DNA from: Akkermansia muciniphila | GTDB lineage: Bacteria > Verrucomicrobiota > Verrucomicrobiia > Verrucomicrobiales > Akkermansiaceae | Direction: 5' to 3' | NCBI RefSeq assembly: GCF_002884975.1 | Contig: NZ_PJKB01000003.1 | Coordinates: 412,743-476,742, forward strand | DNA: 64,000 nt | Shown here: in pieces, positions 43,763 to 51,862 of the stretch | Layout of the letters: every line of letters starts with the position of its first letter | Numbering within the stretch: the stretch's first letter is position 1 | Made by a program: the position numbers and the translations under genes | The notes under the pieces: model-generated | Database searches by the model: none | Told to the model about the DNA's origin: nothing | Seen by the model: only the letters and a program-made list of their open reading frames with translations

Positions 43763-44084
43763 GCGGACCTTGTAACACGAATCCCGGAGGGAGGACAACC
43801 ACGTTGTGTGATTGAAGAATATTAGATTTAACAATATTAAATTCCTTCTTCTTCTACCGTGTGCCTCGTGTGAACAACGTTTTTATCCATTTGGCGTGAA
43901 GGAATTGGAAGGCTCAGCAAATGTGAATAAATTCGGCTCATAGAAATGTGGATAACATCTGAATAACTTATTCACACCATACTCACACTTAATTGACGCA
44001 TCCGTTCACACGGTTATTGGCATGCGGAACGGGGCAGTGCATTCCGTCTTGCAGAGGCGGCGTAAGAAATCATACCATTCATGC
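43763..44084. other. Putative chromosomal replication origin (oriC)
   Basis: This 322-base intergenic region has an AT-rich segment at 43811-43846 that could be the unwinding element, followed by a DnaA-box cluster. Exact boxes are TGTGAATAA 43922-43930, TGTGGATAA 43947-43955 and TTATTCACA 43968-43976; a one-mismatch box TGTGAACAA is at 43869-43877. Boxes occur in both orientations. mnmG, holA and dnaN and two parS-like sites are nearby. The plus strand looks more G-rich to the right (for example the gene at 44085) than in same-strand genes to the left (mnmG), consistent with a skew switch, but this was only sampled by eye. dnaA is not in the window. Confidence 0.72.
43922..43976. promoter_or_regulatory. 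Cluster of three exact DnaA boxes
   Basis: Two boxes on the minus strand and one on the plus strand, spaced 25 and 21 bases apart, all matching TTATNCACA. Chance occurrence of three in 55 bases is very unlikely in GC-rich DNA. Confidence 0.8.
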
Positions 44085-44990
44085 ATGAGGGTTGCCAGAC
44101 TGATTTATATTCCGGAGGAGGACCTTACTTTTCCCGCAACGGGCCCTGAAAGGCCTTTCTGCGCCTTTTCCGTGGCTGGGATGAGTATAGCCGCATATTG
44201 TGCCTTCCGGCTCCGGGAAGCGGGCTTTGAGACGGTTTTGGAACCGGGAGAAGCCGTTCCGGAGGAAACCGGGGAAATAGTGGAAGTGTCCATGCATGAT
44301 TTTTCACCGCAGGCCGCCGCGTGGCTTGCCGCCTGCGGGGCAGGGGAGGCGCGGAGCGGGGAAGGACACCTGCTGGCGCGGAAAGGGCGGGGAAACGGCC
44401 TGAAACGTGTTTTCACGCGGCAGGAAGCTCCGGTGGAGCGCCTGGTTTACCCCTGGGACCTGCTGGCGTGGCAGGAAAAAGTAATGGAGGGAATGGCAGG
44501 AGGGAATTTTTCTACGCGGGAGGGCATTTACGTCACGGGAGCGCTCCGGGTGGGGAAGGGCACCGTGGTGATGCCCGGCGTGGTGGTGGAGGGGAACGTC
44601 TGGGTGGGGGACGGATGCAGGATAGGGCCCAATTGTTATTTGCGCGGCTGCGTATCTATCGGAAACGGCTGCGTGGCGGGGCAGGGGGTGGAACTGAAAA
44701 ACTGCATCATCGGGGATAGCGCCTTTATTCCCCATCTGAGCTACGCAGGAGATTCCATCATCGGTACAGATGTCAACTTCGGGGCCGGGGCAGTGTGCTC
44801 CAATTTCCGGCATGACGGAAGGGAGCACAGGATGATGGCGGGTGGCAGGCTGACGGATACGGGGAGGGACAAGCTGGGCGCCGTCATCGGGGATCATGTG
44901 CGCCTGGGAGCCAACACCGTCATTCTGCCCGGAAGGGTAGTCCCTCCCGGGACCTGGACCATGCCGGGGGAAGTGTTCACGGGGGCATGA
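44085..44990 (+). CDS. Left-handed beta-helix (hexapeptide-repeat) sugar-nucleotide transferase-like protein
   Basis: About 301 residues from 44085 (MRVARLIYIPEEDLTF). After a variable N-terminal part it has hexapeptide turns (GALRVGKGTVVMPGVVVEGNVWVG) and the GlmU-like segments IGPNCYLRG, LKNCIIGDSAFIPHLSYAGDSIIGTDVNFGAGAVCSNFRHDG and IGDHVRLGANTVILPGR. This is an acyl- or nucleotidyl-transferase-type trimer, related to GlmU C-terminal domains. The N-terminal pyrophosphorylase signature is missing. It lies directly to the right of the origin-like region; codon use is very G-rich. A start codon further upstream has no support. Confidence 0.72.
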   Translation: MRVARLIYIPEEDLTFPATGPERPFCAFSVAGMSIAAYCAFRLREAGFETVLEPGEAVPEETGEIVEVSMHDFSPQAAAWLAACGAGEARSGEGHLLARKGRGNGLKRVFTRQEAPVERLVYPWDLLAWQEKVMEGMAGGNFSTREGIYVTGALRVGKGTVVMPGVVVEGNVWVGDGCRIGPNCYLRGCVSIGNGCVAGQGVELKNCIIGDSAFIPHLSYAGDSIIGTDVNFGAGAVCSNFRHDGREHRMMAGGRLTDTGRDKLGAVIGDHVRLGANTVILPGRVVPPGTWTMPGEVFTGA

Positions 44991-45012
44991 AACGGGCAGG
45001 GGCCCCGGAACG

Positions 45013-45057
45013 CAAAAAGGCCGCATGCGGAGGAACCCCTCCGTCATGCAGCCTTTT
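45013..45057. terminator. Bidirectional terminator
   Basis: AAAAGGC...GCATG and CATGC...GCCTTTT arms with an inner CGGAGG / CCTCCG stem; A and T runs at the ends. It separates the convergent hexapeptide-repeat and PEP-CTERM genes. Confidence 0.75.
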
Positions 45058-45096
45058 AATAATACGTTTCCGGCTTGTAGAAAAAGCGGGAATGGT

Positions 45097-45828
45097 TCAG
45101 CGCCTCCGGCGGCGCATCAGCAGGGCGCCCAGGCCCAGCAGGCTCAGGGAAGCCGTAGCCGCTTCCGGCACGGGGAGCACCACGCCGTCATAAAACTTGA
45201 TGTTGTTGATATCCATGGTTCCGTTCATGGGGCGCACCTCTCCGAAGGAAGAGCCGAACTGGGAGCCTGTCAGAGCCGGGGAGGACGGATTCCAGCCGGT
45301 GATGGTGCCCGCCAGGGCGCCGTTGACGTAAACGGAAAGCGTCTGGGAGGAAAGATCGGAGACAATGCTGAAGTTGTTCCATGTATCCTGCTGGAGGTTT
45401 GTCCAGGTCAGGCCCGTGTTAATGTTTCCACCGGTTTGGCCTCCGAATCCCTTGTTATAAAAATAAAGCTCTCCGGCTTCATTGAATTCAAGGACCATGC
45501 TGTTGGATTCTCCGGAAACCGTTCCATTGGAATACAGGCTGAAAACGTCTTTCCATGCATTGCCGGTGGAACTCAGGTTTTTCAGGTCAAAACTGACGGT
45601 GAAACTGCCTGTAATGTCTGCTATGCCTGATTTGTAGGGGGTGCCGCCGCCGGACCCGCTGCCGAAGGTGGCGTAGTCATTGCCGGCCGTGTAATTGAAG
45701 GAGCCGTTCCAGCCGGGAGCGGTTATCTGCGCTCCCTCCGTGGTCCATTCCCAGGAGTAAATGGGAGTAGCTGCGTTTGCCAGTCCCGCCGCGGCCAGTA
45801 GGGCCAAAATAATTAATGAACGTTTCAC
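45097..45828 (-). CDS. Secreted PEP-CTERM protein with LamG-like fold
   Basis: A 243-residue product: signal peptide MKRSLIILALLAAAGLANA, a LamG/concanavalin-type sandwich (FTVSFDLKNLSSTG, SMVLEFNEAGELYFYNKGF, WNNFSIVSDLSSQTLSVYVNGALAG), then VPEAATASLSLLGLGALLMRRRRR. The sorting motif is VPEAA, not the usual VPEPA. Its upstream region carries the second palindrome pair. Likely a surface glycan-binding protein. Confidence 0.83.
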   Translation of the reverse strand: MKRSLIILALLAAAGLANAATPIYSWEWTTEGAQITAPGWNGSFNYTAGNDYATFGSGSGGGTPYKSGIADITGSFTVSFDLKNLSSTGNAWKDVFSLYSNGTVSGESNSMVLEFNEAGELYFYNKGFGGQTGGNINTGLTWTNLQQDTWNNFSIVSDLSSQTLSVYVNGALAGTITGWNPSSPALTGSQFGSSFGEVRPMNGTMDINNIKFYDGVVLPVPEAATASLSLLGLGALLMRRRRR

Positions 45829-45889
45829 AAAGGTTCTAAAGGTTGTTTATTGCCGCAAATCGCCGGACCCGCAGCTTGAATGAAAAGTA

Positions 45890-45906
45890 CCGGATTCCGA
45901 ATCCGG
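45890..45906. repeat. Proximal palindrome of the second pair
   Basis: CCGGATTCCGAATCCGG: 7-base arms around CCG (CGG on the gene's strand). It ends 61 bases before the PEP-CTERM start, close to the 53 bases in the first pair. Confidence 0.7.
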
Positions 45907-46056
45907 GTCCTGCCATTATTCCTGTCTGAACTGCCGAATCCATTAAAAATAGGCGGGATCCGGAAGAAACGCTTTATTCATGCCTTTTTATTTCTCTTAT
46001 TTTCCCGTAAACTTTACTCCCGTTAATACCTTTATTGTTAAAAAAATGATTTGATT

Positions 46057-46073
46057 CCGGATTCGGAATCCGC
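46057..46073. repeat. Distal palindrome of the second pair
   Basis: CCGGATTCGGAATCCGC: the inverted copy of the proximal element except for one end base, 167 bases away centre to centre. Confidence 0.7.
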
Positions 46074-46299
46074 ATGACCGGGTCAACAGAAATAGTATTC
46101 TCTGAAGAATGGAATTTTAAGAATACTTAAATAATTTGAAAAAATCGTTTCATGCAAGATATGCCCGGAGAAACCACCTATTACTACATATTGTATGCTT
46201 TTTAAAAAATACTGCCAAATATTAGGGTTTGACGGAAAAATGGCTTGAACCTCAGAAGGCGTTTGTGAGAGGATGCGAGGCAGATAAAAGCACAGACAC

Positions 46300-47400
46300 A
46301 TGAAGTTTACCATTTCCAAGCAAGTATTTCTCGACGGTCTGAGACAGGTTGCCAGCGTGGTGTCTTCCAAGACGACGCTGCCGATTCTTTCCAATGTCAA
46401 AATTGAAGCTGAAAACGGCCAGGTGCGTTTTACGGCTACGGATCTTGACGTATGCATTACAGGCGTAGTTCCCGCGAACGTGTTGCGCGAAGGCACCGTG
46501 ACCCTTCCCGCCAAAAAGCTGGTGAGCATCATCAGCGAGCTTCCTGAAGCTGAAGTCCAGGTAGACGTGAACCAGCGCAATCAGGCGACCGTGGAGTGCG
46601 GCCGCTCCCAATTCAAGCTGAACGGCCTTCCGGCGGACGAATTCCCCGAATTGCCTTCCTTTGAACAGGCGACCGTCTACCAGGTGGACCAGAACTTGCT
46701 GCGCGACTGCATCCGTCGTACGGAATACGCCATTTCCACGGACACCACCCGCTATGTGCTGAACGGCATCTCCCTTTCCTTCCGCAACGGCAAGATGACC
46801 CTGGTGGCTACGGACGGCCGCCGTCTGGCCCTGGCGGAAACCGCCCTGGAATTCCCGGAAGAACAGCAGCTGGACGCCATCCTGCCCACCAAGGCCGTCG
46901 GTGAACTCCGCCGCCTTCTGGATGAAGTGGGAACCGTCACCGTCCGGTTCACCCGCAATCAGGCCGCTTTTGAAATCAATGATACGCTTTTGATCAGCAA
47001 GCTGATTGACGGCAATTATCCGAACTACCGCCAGGTCATCCCGACGGACTGCAAGGAAAGCATTGAACTTCCCTGCGGTGAACTGCTGGAAACGGTGCGT
47101 CGCGTGTCCCTCCTCTCCGTGGACAAAAGCACCAACATCAAGCTGAACTTCCGTGAAAACGAGCTGGAAGTGGCTTCCAGCGCGGAGGGCGTGGGTGAAG
47201 CCCATGAATCCATGACGATTACTTATGCGGGAAGGCCGCTTTCCATCTCCTTCAATCCGGATTTCTTCATGGCTCCCCTGAAGACGATGGCCGGGGATAC
47301 GATCATTACGCTGAACCTCATTGATGAAATGAGCCCGGGCGTATTGAAGATTGGTGATGAGTTCCTGTACGTGCTCATGCCGATGAGATCTCCCAACTGA
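46300..47400 (+). CDS. dnaN: DNA polymerase III beta sliding clamp
   Basis: A 366-residue protein with the three repeated clamp domains. It opens MKFTISKQVFLDGLRQVASVVSSKTTLPILSNVKI; the middle has YVLNGISLSFRNGKMTLVATDGRRLALAE and the end MSPGVLKIGDEFLYVLMPMR, the usual clamp terminus. It tethers DNA polymerase III. A terminator follows, then an exact DnaA box and a parS-like site. It is divergent from a PEP-CTERM gene and is not next to dnaA or recF here. Confidence 0.97.
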   Translation: MKFTISKQVFLDGLRQVASVVSSKTTLPILSNVKIEAENGQVRFTATDLDVCITGVVPANVLREGTVTLPAKKLVSIISELPEAEVQVDVNQRNQATVECGRSQFKLNGLPADEFPELPSFEQATVYQVDQNLLRDCIRRTEYAISTDTTRYVLNGISLSFRNGKMTLVATDGRRLALAETALEFPEEQQLDAILPTKAVGELRRLLDEVGTVTVRFTRNQAAFEINDTLLISKLIDGNYPNYRQVIPTDCKESIELPCGELLETVRRVSLLSVDKSTNIKLNFRENELEVASSAEGVGEAHESMTITYAGRPLSISFNPDFFMAPLKTMAGDTIITLNLIDEMSPGVLKIGDEFLYVLMPMRSPN

Positions 47401-47431
47401 TTTTGACTGGTACAAAATCGTTCATACAAGG

Positions 47432-47466
47432 AACAGGCGCCGTGGAAGCATGGCGCCTGTTTTTTA
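47432..47466 (+). terminator. Terminator of dnaN
   Basis: AACAGGCGCC / GGCGCCTGTT stem with a 10-base loop and a T run. Confidence 0.87.
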
Positions 47467-47494
47467 TGGTCTGAAAATGAAAGGGATGGCAGGG

Positions 47495-47503
47495 TTATTC
47501 ACA
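47495..47503 (+). promoter_or_regulatory. Isolated exact DnaA box
   Basis: TTATTCACA, 5 bases from the parS-like site that follows. It matches one box of the cluster 3.5 kb away. Confidence 0.5.
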
Positions 47504-47507
47504 TTAA

Positions 47508-47523
47508 TGTTCTACGTGGAACA
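47508..47523. promoter_or_regulatory. Second parS-like site
   Basis: TGTTCTACGTGGAACA is one base from the palindrome in mnmG. Intergenic, about 3.5 kb on the other side of the DnaA cluster. Confidence 0.65.
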
Positions 47524-47618
47524 TTTTTCATTTTCCACCAGCCGGGCATAGGAGGGCCGGCTGGTCCCCCCCTCCGGTACCGGAATGGAATCCGGAAGGG
47601 CAGGCCCTCCGCATCCCG

Positions 47619-48059
47619 TTATTCGCTCAACAGCCCCGGAGCGGAAAACAAATCCGGAGCTACGTGGAAGGGATAGGAACCGGAGGCGTGGAGAATGGCT
47701 TCCCGGACGGGAGGCAGAGAACTGAAGCAGGCGGATTCCACATCCAGGATGCGGCCGTCTTTCAGTTCAATCATCAAACCCGGCTCCGCTTCATGATCCG
47801 GCGTACATCCTATGCGCTCAATCAGTTCCCACGGAATTTCCCTGCGTGAAATGCTGTTGCCCCAGGCAATGGAGGCGGAGGTCACGGTCAGGAAGTATGG
47901 CCTGCCCAGAAGGACGGGAAGCCACAGGAATAACAGGAGGGAGCCGAGAAGAAAACTCCACCATCCGGATCCGAAAAAAGCCCAGACCAGGCCGCACCCC
48001 AGGGTGCCGAGGAGTCTTCCTCCCAGCCGGTAGCTGCGGTAGGAATAGTAAGTGTTCAT
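47619..48059 (-). CDS. Small membrane protein of unknown function
   Basis: From ATG 48059 (MNTYYSYRSYRLGGRLLGTLG) the product is 146 residues with two adjoining hydrophobic stretches (LGTLGCGLVWAFFGSGWW and FLLGSLLLFLWLPVLL), then a PH-like beta segment (YFLTVTSASIAWGNSISRREIPWELIERIG). That arrangement resembles bacterial PH-domain membrane proteins. Longer starts would overlap the upstream gene by more than 20 bases and add no sensible sequence. Confidence 0.5.
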   Translation of the reverse strand: MNTYYSYRSYRLGGRLLGTLGCGLVWAFFGSGWWSFLLGSLLLFLWLPVLLGRPYFLTVTSASIAWGNSISRREIPWELIERIGCTPDHEAEPGLMIELKDGRILDVESACFSSLPPVREAILHASGSYPFHVAPDLFSAPGLLSE

Positions 48060-48162
48060 GAGTTGCGAAGTCAATGAAGCGTCAGGCGCAGCCGGGGGGC
48101 GTGAATCCCCCGCCCGCATTCTGTACGGTACTCCTTCATTCCTGCGAAGACAAGAGGATAAG

Positions 48163-49221
48163 TCAGGAAATCCAGTCCAGCATTTCACGTGGCACGGAAC
48201 CCCGGGAGCGGATCAGGGAGAGGAAGGCTTCCTCCATTTCCGGCGGCGGCGGAAAGATGCCCGGCATGGCGCGTCCTGCGGCAAGCTCCACGGCGCCCTG
48301 GTTGTGGAGCGCGAGGGGAGGGTCTATGTAGCGCATTTGCGTAGGGTCCGGCAGAATGAAGTTGAGGGGACGCCCTCCATTCAGCATGCGTTCCTTCGGA
48401 ATCTCCGGTCCCCATTCGTCCTCCACGCCCATATTGGCCAGCAGAACGCCGGAGGAGCACGCCACAGCCGGGTCAATCATCCCTGACAGGGCATGGCGCC
48501 TGCCTGTAGCCGTGACGGCGCAGAACGCCTGTTTAACAGCGTTATTGAGAGTTTTCCCGTCCTGTGCATGGATGAAGGAGACGGAGGGTGCGGGAAGGGG
48601 CCTTTCCTCCACATCCGCCACGATGACGTTTAAGCCCCGGCTGAGGGCGTGCAGGACGATTCCCCGGCCTACTTTTCCGCAGCCGATGACTACGAGCATG
48701 CTTCCCGGGCCGCTTTTCATCCCCAGCGTTTCCAGGGCGCGGAAAAAGCTTTCTCCGGTTCCCAGGCAGGTTTCTATCTGCTTGATTTTTCCGGCGTCCA
48801 CCATCCACACGGGCTGCGTGCAGCGCGCATAATGCTGCGCTCCGGACCGGGTCAGTTCCACATACCCGCAGCGGCTGGGAACATGGCTGAGCGCCCCGGC
48901 GCAGTCCATCACCACGTCATAAGGGCCTTCCGCCTGTCTTGCGTCCACCACGGGTATTCCGTACCGGTCCAGCAGCGCGACCGTTTCCGGGTCGTGGGGC
49001 ATCACTGGAGAGACCGCTGCCGTCAAGTCCGCTCCCGCCGCCAGCAGGGCGGCGTATTTGGCGCAGGTGTTCCGGAACACGGGGGAAGCGTCAATCACAC
49101 GGCAACCTTCCAAGGGACGCCTTTTAGCCCATGTGTGATACTGGTGCAGAAGCACCGGGAATTCCTTTTCCTGGTAAAAGGAGGACAAATCTTCCAGAAT
49201 GCGCGCCGGAGATACAGGCAT
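48163..49221 (-). CDS. S-adenosylhomocysteine hydrolase-like NAD-binding protein
   Basis: About 352 residues from 49221. The C-terminal part carries the AdoHcyase NAD domain: KIKQIETCLGTGESFFRALETLG, VVIGCGKVGRGIVLHALSRG, VTATGRRHALSGM and NMGVEDEWG. The N-terminal ~140 residues are short and lack the usual substrate motifs of true AdoHcyase, which is 420-480 residues. It may hydrolyse a related thioether nucleoside or only bind NAD. It is not close to metY. Family resemblance is clear, reaction is not. Confidence 0.72.
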   Translation of the reverse strand: MPVSPARILEDLSSFYQEKEFPVLLHQYHTWAKRRPLEGCRVIDASPVFRNTCAKYAALLAAGADLTAAVSPVMPHDPETVALLDRYGIPVVDARQAEGPYDVVMDCAGALSHVPSRCGYVELTRSGAQHYARCTQPVWMVDAGKIKQIETCLGTGESFFRALETLGMKSGPGSMLVVIGCGKVGRGIVLHALSRGLNVIVADVEERPLPAPSVSFIHAQDGKTLNNAVKQAFCAVTATGRRHALSGMIDPAVACSSGVLLANMGVEDEWGPEIPKERMLNGGRPLNFILPDPTQMRYIDPPLALHNQGAVELAAGRAMPGIFPPPPEMEEAFLSLIRSRGSVPREMLDWIS

Positions 49222-49591
49222 GGCAAAAATTGTAAGGGTTCTACGGATGAGAGGCAATCTTTCTCTTCTCACGTTGCAGTACCTTCCGCCATTCCGGGCG
49301 TTCGTTTGAAGACTTGGTTTTTAATGGATGCCCTACCGAGGAAGAGTTTGTTGTTTTTCATTTCAGCGAAGGGAAAATCAAACTCTGGAGAGGGAGAAAG
49401 CCGCAAATGAATGAAAAAAACGTCGATAGAATCATGAATTTTGTAGAAGCAGGTACAGAGATGATAAAGGGGAAAATACGTTTGAACAGGTTTCTTATCG
49501 GAAAAACATCGTGATAAATAACTTGTATAGGTGAGGAAAAGCTGGATTATTCTATTTGGTGACAGGATTTTACCCCATTGTTTGATTAAAG
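49222..49591. other. Gap upstream of a secreted-protein gene
   Basis: Frame + 49314-49514 (66 codons) contains a 35-codon tail after ATG 49407 with a purine-rich stretch before it, but no domain. I do not support a gene. The last 90 bases before 49592 are AT-rich and probably hold the promoter. Confidence 0.4.
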
Positions 49592-50416
49592 ATGAAGAAA
49601 CTGGTCATGAACTGCGTGGAATGCATTATTTTATGCAGTATGATTTTTATGAACCTGTCTCAGGCGCAGGAGGATATGGAGAAGCTCAAACAGGCTGCTG
49701 GAATAGTGGACCAGGCGTTGGATGATGGCTTTGGAGTAAACCTATGGGAGATAGTGGAAAAAAATCAGAATATCAGTGAGGACGAAGCTGCGGACATCAT
49801 GCAGATGCCCTATTACAAGGACAGAGTCGCTGTGTGGGACAGTAGCCTTAAAATGCTGGAAGGAACGGAATTCAGACAAAATGGCCTGAAGGGGCATGCG
49901 TCCGGGGCTGTTCAGTTCAATCCGCGGACAGGCGTTGTTCTGCCCGGGTTTGCCATTGGAGGCGGTCGCGATGCAGCCATTTTTACCAGCCAAAGACTGA
50001 AAATTGGACAAACCATGTTTTCGTGCTTTCAGTGGTGGGATGAACGTTGGAATCCAGCTGATAATGAATGGGAAGTGGCGGGGGTGGTGGTCAGGCAGGT
50101 GGCCGGTTCCCGTGAAGCGGTCATGTTTTTCCTGAATAAGGAAGGAGGGCGATGTTGCTTGCCGTGTGGAGTAGCCGGCATTCTTTACCAAAAGGAGTTG
50201 GGCAAAATGGTCGCTTCCTTTTTTGACTGGAACGGCCAGCCGGCCGAATTGAATCAGGCCGGATACCGCGTTTCCCGGGTGGAAGAACCGATGAATGGTT
50301 CTCCGCCTTCCTTTTATCTGGGAAGCCACTTGCTGGATATGGACTGGATGCGCCTGGGGCATTGGCGGGAAGGAATGATTTATTTCTTGTGGAGTTACGG
50401 AGGCGTAGCAGATTGA
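49592..50416 (+). CDS. Secreted protein of unknown function
   Basis: A 274-residue product with a signal peptide (MKKLVMNCVECIILCSMIFMNLSQA). The mature protein has alternating strands and aromatic residues (AVQFNPRTGVVLPGFAIGGGRD, FSCFQWWDERWNPADNEWEV, FYLGSHLLDMDWMRLGHWREG). No family recognised; composition is slightly AT-richer than its neighbours. It is monocistronic, ended by a bidirectional terminator. Confidence 0.6.
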   Translation: MKKLVMNCVECIILCSMIFMNLSQAQEDMEKLKQAAGIVDQALDDGFGVNLWEIVEKNQNISEDEAADIMQMPYYKDRVAVWDSSLKMLEGTEFRQNGLKGHASGAVQFNPRTGVVLPGFAIGGGRDAAIFTSQRLKIGQTMFSCFQWWDERWNPADNEWEVAGVVVRQVAGSREAVMFFLNKEGGRCCLPCGVAGILYQKELGKMVASFFDWNGQPAELNQAGYRVSRVEEPMNGSPPSFYLGSHLLDMDWMRLGHWREGMIYFLWSYGGVAD

Positions 50417-50476
50417 CGGGAAAGGCGGAAGCATTATTTGTGCTGTCGATGCCTCTGGAAAGAGAGAATGGCATAG

Positions 50477-50507
50477 AAAAAGGACTGCCTTTCGGGTAGT
50501 CCTTTTT
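50477..50507. terminator. Bidirectional terminator
   Basis: AAAAAGGACTgCC and GGgTAGTCCTTTTT with a short loop, between the convergent secreted-protein and transpeptidase genes. Confidence 0.82.
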
Positions 50508-50566
50508 GAAATGGATTGCGGAGAAAACAGAGTGTTTTCCGACAGCTTGTTGTGAGTTCCAGTTCC

Positions 50567-51274
50567 CTATTGCTGTACGGCAGGGGTTTTCTGCACTTCC
50601 GGCACGGGCAAAGGCGTTCTCTGGATGGTTACGGGCGTTCCTACGCTGGTTTGCTTGTAGAGAATTTCCGCGACGTTCCGGGGCAGGCGGATGCAGCCAT
50701 GGGAGATGGGATGGCGACGCACCTTCCCCACGTGCAGGCCCAGGCCCGCGTTGGTAAGCCGCTGCCAGTAGGGCATGGGGGAACCGTCAAAGCGGCCGCC
50801 TTCCGGAACGGGGTCCGTAGATTCCGCATTGTAGTTGATGCATTTGCCTTCCGCATCATACATCTTGCCATACAGGTTGGACGCGTGGTCTTCCTTTTTG
50901 GAGATGACGGTGTAGTCTCCCGTCTTGGTCGGGTAGGCCTTGACGCCGGAGGAGAGCGGAAAGTCCATGGCAACCAGGCCGTCCACCAGGTACTGGCCCC
51001 GCTGCTCGTCCAGGCAGACGAAGATTTTGCGGGATTTCTTCGGCTTGCGGTTCAGCAGGGTGTCATCCTTGTATACGTCATACGTTTTCCGGTAGTCCTT
51101 GCGGGCTACAAAGTGGGCATACGTGGAGGGATGGAAGGGGTTTTTGTATTCCGGGACGGATTTGTCCACGGCGCGCGGGTCCGGCAGGGCCGGGTGGCCC
51201 TTGCCGGAGTGGGTGCAGGACGTCCACCCCATGAGAACCACGGGGAGGACGGCCAGAAGAAAGAGATGCTTCAT
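50567..51274 (-). CDS. L,D-transpeptidase (YkuD domain) lipoprotein
   Basis: A 235-residue product with a lipoprotein signal (MKHLFLLAVLPVVLMGWTSC). The YkuD domain shows KIFVCLDEQRGQYLVDG, the VISKKEDHASN region and the catalytic motif GLHVGKVRRHPISHGCIRLP (His and Cys). It would make 3-3 cross-links or attach proteins to peptidoglycan in the periplasm. It is 30 bases after the LysM gene on the same strand. The proline-rich tail has no known role. Confidence 0.9.
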   Translation of the reverse strand: MKHLFLLAVLPVVLMGWTSCTHSGKGHPALPDPRAVDKSVPEYKNPFHPSTYAHFVARKDYRKTYDVYKDDTLLNRKPKKSRKIFVCLDEQRGQYLVDGLVAMDFPLSSGVKAYPTKTGDYTVISKKEDHASNLYGKMYDAEGKCINYNAESTDPVPEGGRFDGSPMPYWQRLTNAGLGLHVGKVRRHPISHGCIRLPRNVAEILYKQTSVGTPVTIQRTPLPVPEVQKTPAVQQ

Positions 51275-51304
51275 AAGCGGTGAAACCGGGAAGGGACCCC
51301 CGGA

Positions 51305-51793
51305 TTACTTGGAACGCGGAATCGTCAGCTTCTGGTTGATGTGGATCATGTCGGACTTGAGGCCGTTGGCTCTCTTCAGCGCCTTGACGGAGGTGCCGTT
51401 CCTGCGGGCGATGGCTCCCAGCGTATCGCCCTTTTTCACGGTGTAGGTGCGTGCCTTGGGAGCGGGCTTGCGCGTGGTGCTCTTTCTGGCGCTCGTGCTG
51501 CGGGAGGATTTGCTGCTGGCCGTGGTCTTCCGCGTGGATGATTTCTTGCTGACGGAAGGCTTGGTGGGCGGATTATAAGCGTAACTGGAAGAGCTGGAGG
51601 AGCTCTTTACCGGGCTGTAATGGCCGGATTCATAAGCGGGATCAGAGCTTTCAGCAATCCACGGCGGGATTTCCCCGCTGGCCGGTTCCGCAGTGTCATA
51701 ACCGCCTGTGGAGGAATTCTGGGTAGAGCAGGAAGAGAAGGGGAGCACCAGCGCGGCAGCGCAGGCGCAGGTAAAAATGAATGGCGCTTTCAT
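51305..51793 (-). CDS. LysM-domain peptidoglycan-binding lipoprotein
   Basis: From ATG 51793 (MKAPFIFTCACAAALVLPFSSC) about 162 residues with a lipobox Cys; a Met at 51808 is an alternative start. A Ser/Lys/Pro-rich linker leads to one C-terminal LysM domain (RTYTVKKGDTLGAIARRNGTSVKALKRANGL). It binds peptidoglycan. The adjacent L,D-transpeptidase suggests a joint role at the cell wall. tatD lies upstream in the same run. Confidence 0.85.
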   Translation of the reverse strand: MKAPFIFTCACAAALVLPFSSCSTQNSSTGGYDTAEPASGEIPPWIAESSDPAYESGHYSPVKSSSSSSSYAYNPPTKPSVSKKSSTRKTTASSKSSRSTSARKSTTRKPAPKARTYTVKKGDTLGAIARRNGTSVKALKRANGLKSDMIHINQKLTIPRSK

Positions 51794-51862
51794 GTGTGCC
51801 CTGTTCATACTAATTTATGATTTCGGATTCAAGGCGCTAGCGCGGATTGCCGGGATTTTTTT

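Larger units (their letters stand above)
45829..46299. other. Divergent intergenic region between PEP-CTERM and dnaN genes
   Basis: About 470 bases, AT-rich between the paired palindromes (45890-45906 and 46057-46073) and again near dnaN. It should hold both promoters. No gene was supported; a frame on the minus strand ending at 46083 is antisense to dnaN. Confidence 0.6.

Noticed and set aside
48180-48196. A third parS-like sequence near TTTCACGTGGCAC
   Set aside because: Only the central half matches; the outer bases break the palindrome.
49407-49514. A 35-codon frame with a purine-rich leader
   Set aside because: Too short and without any domain or conservation evidence.
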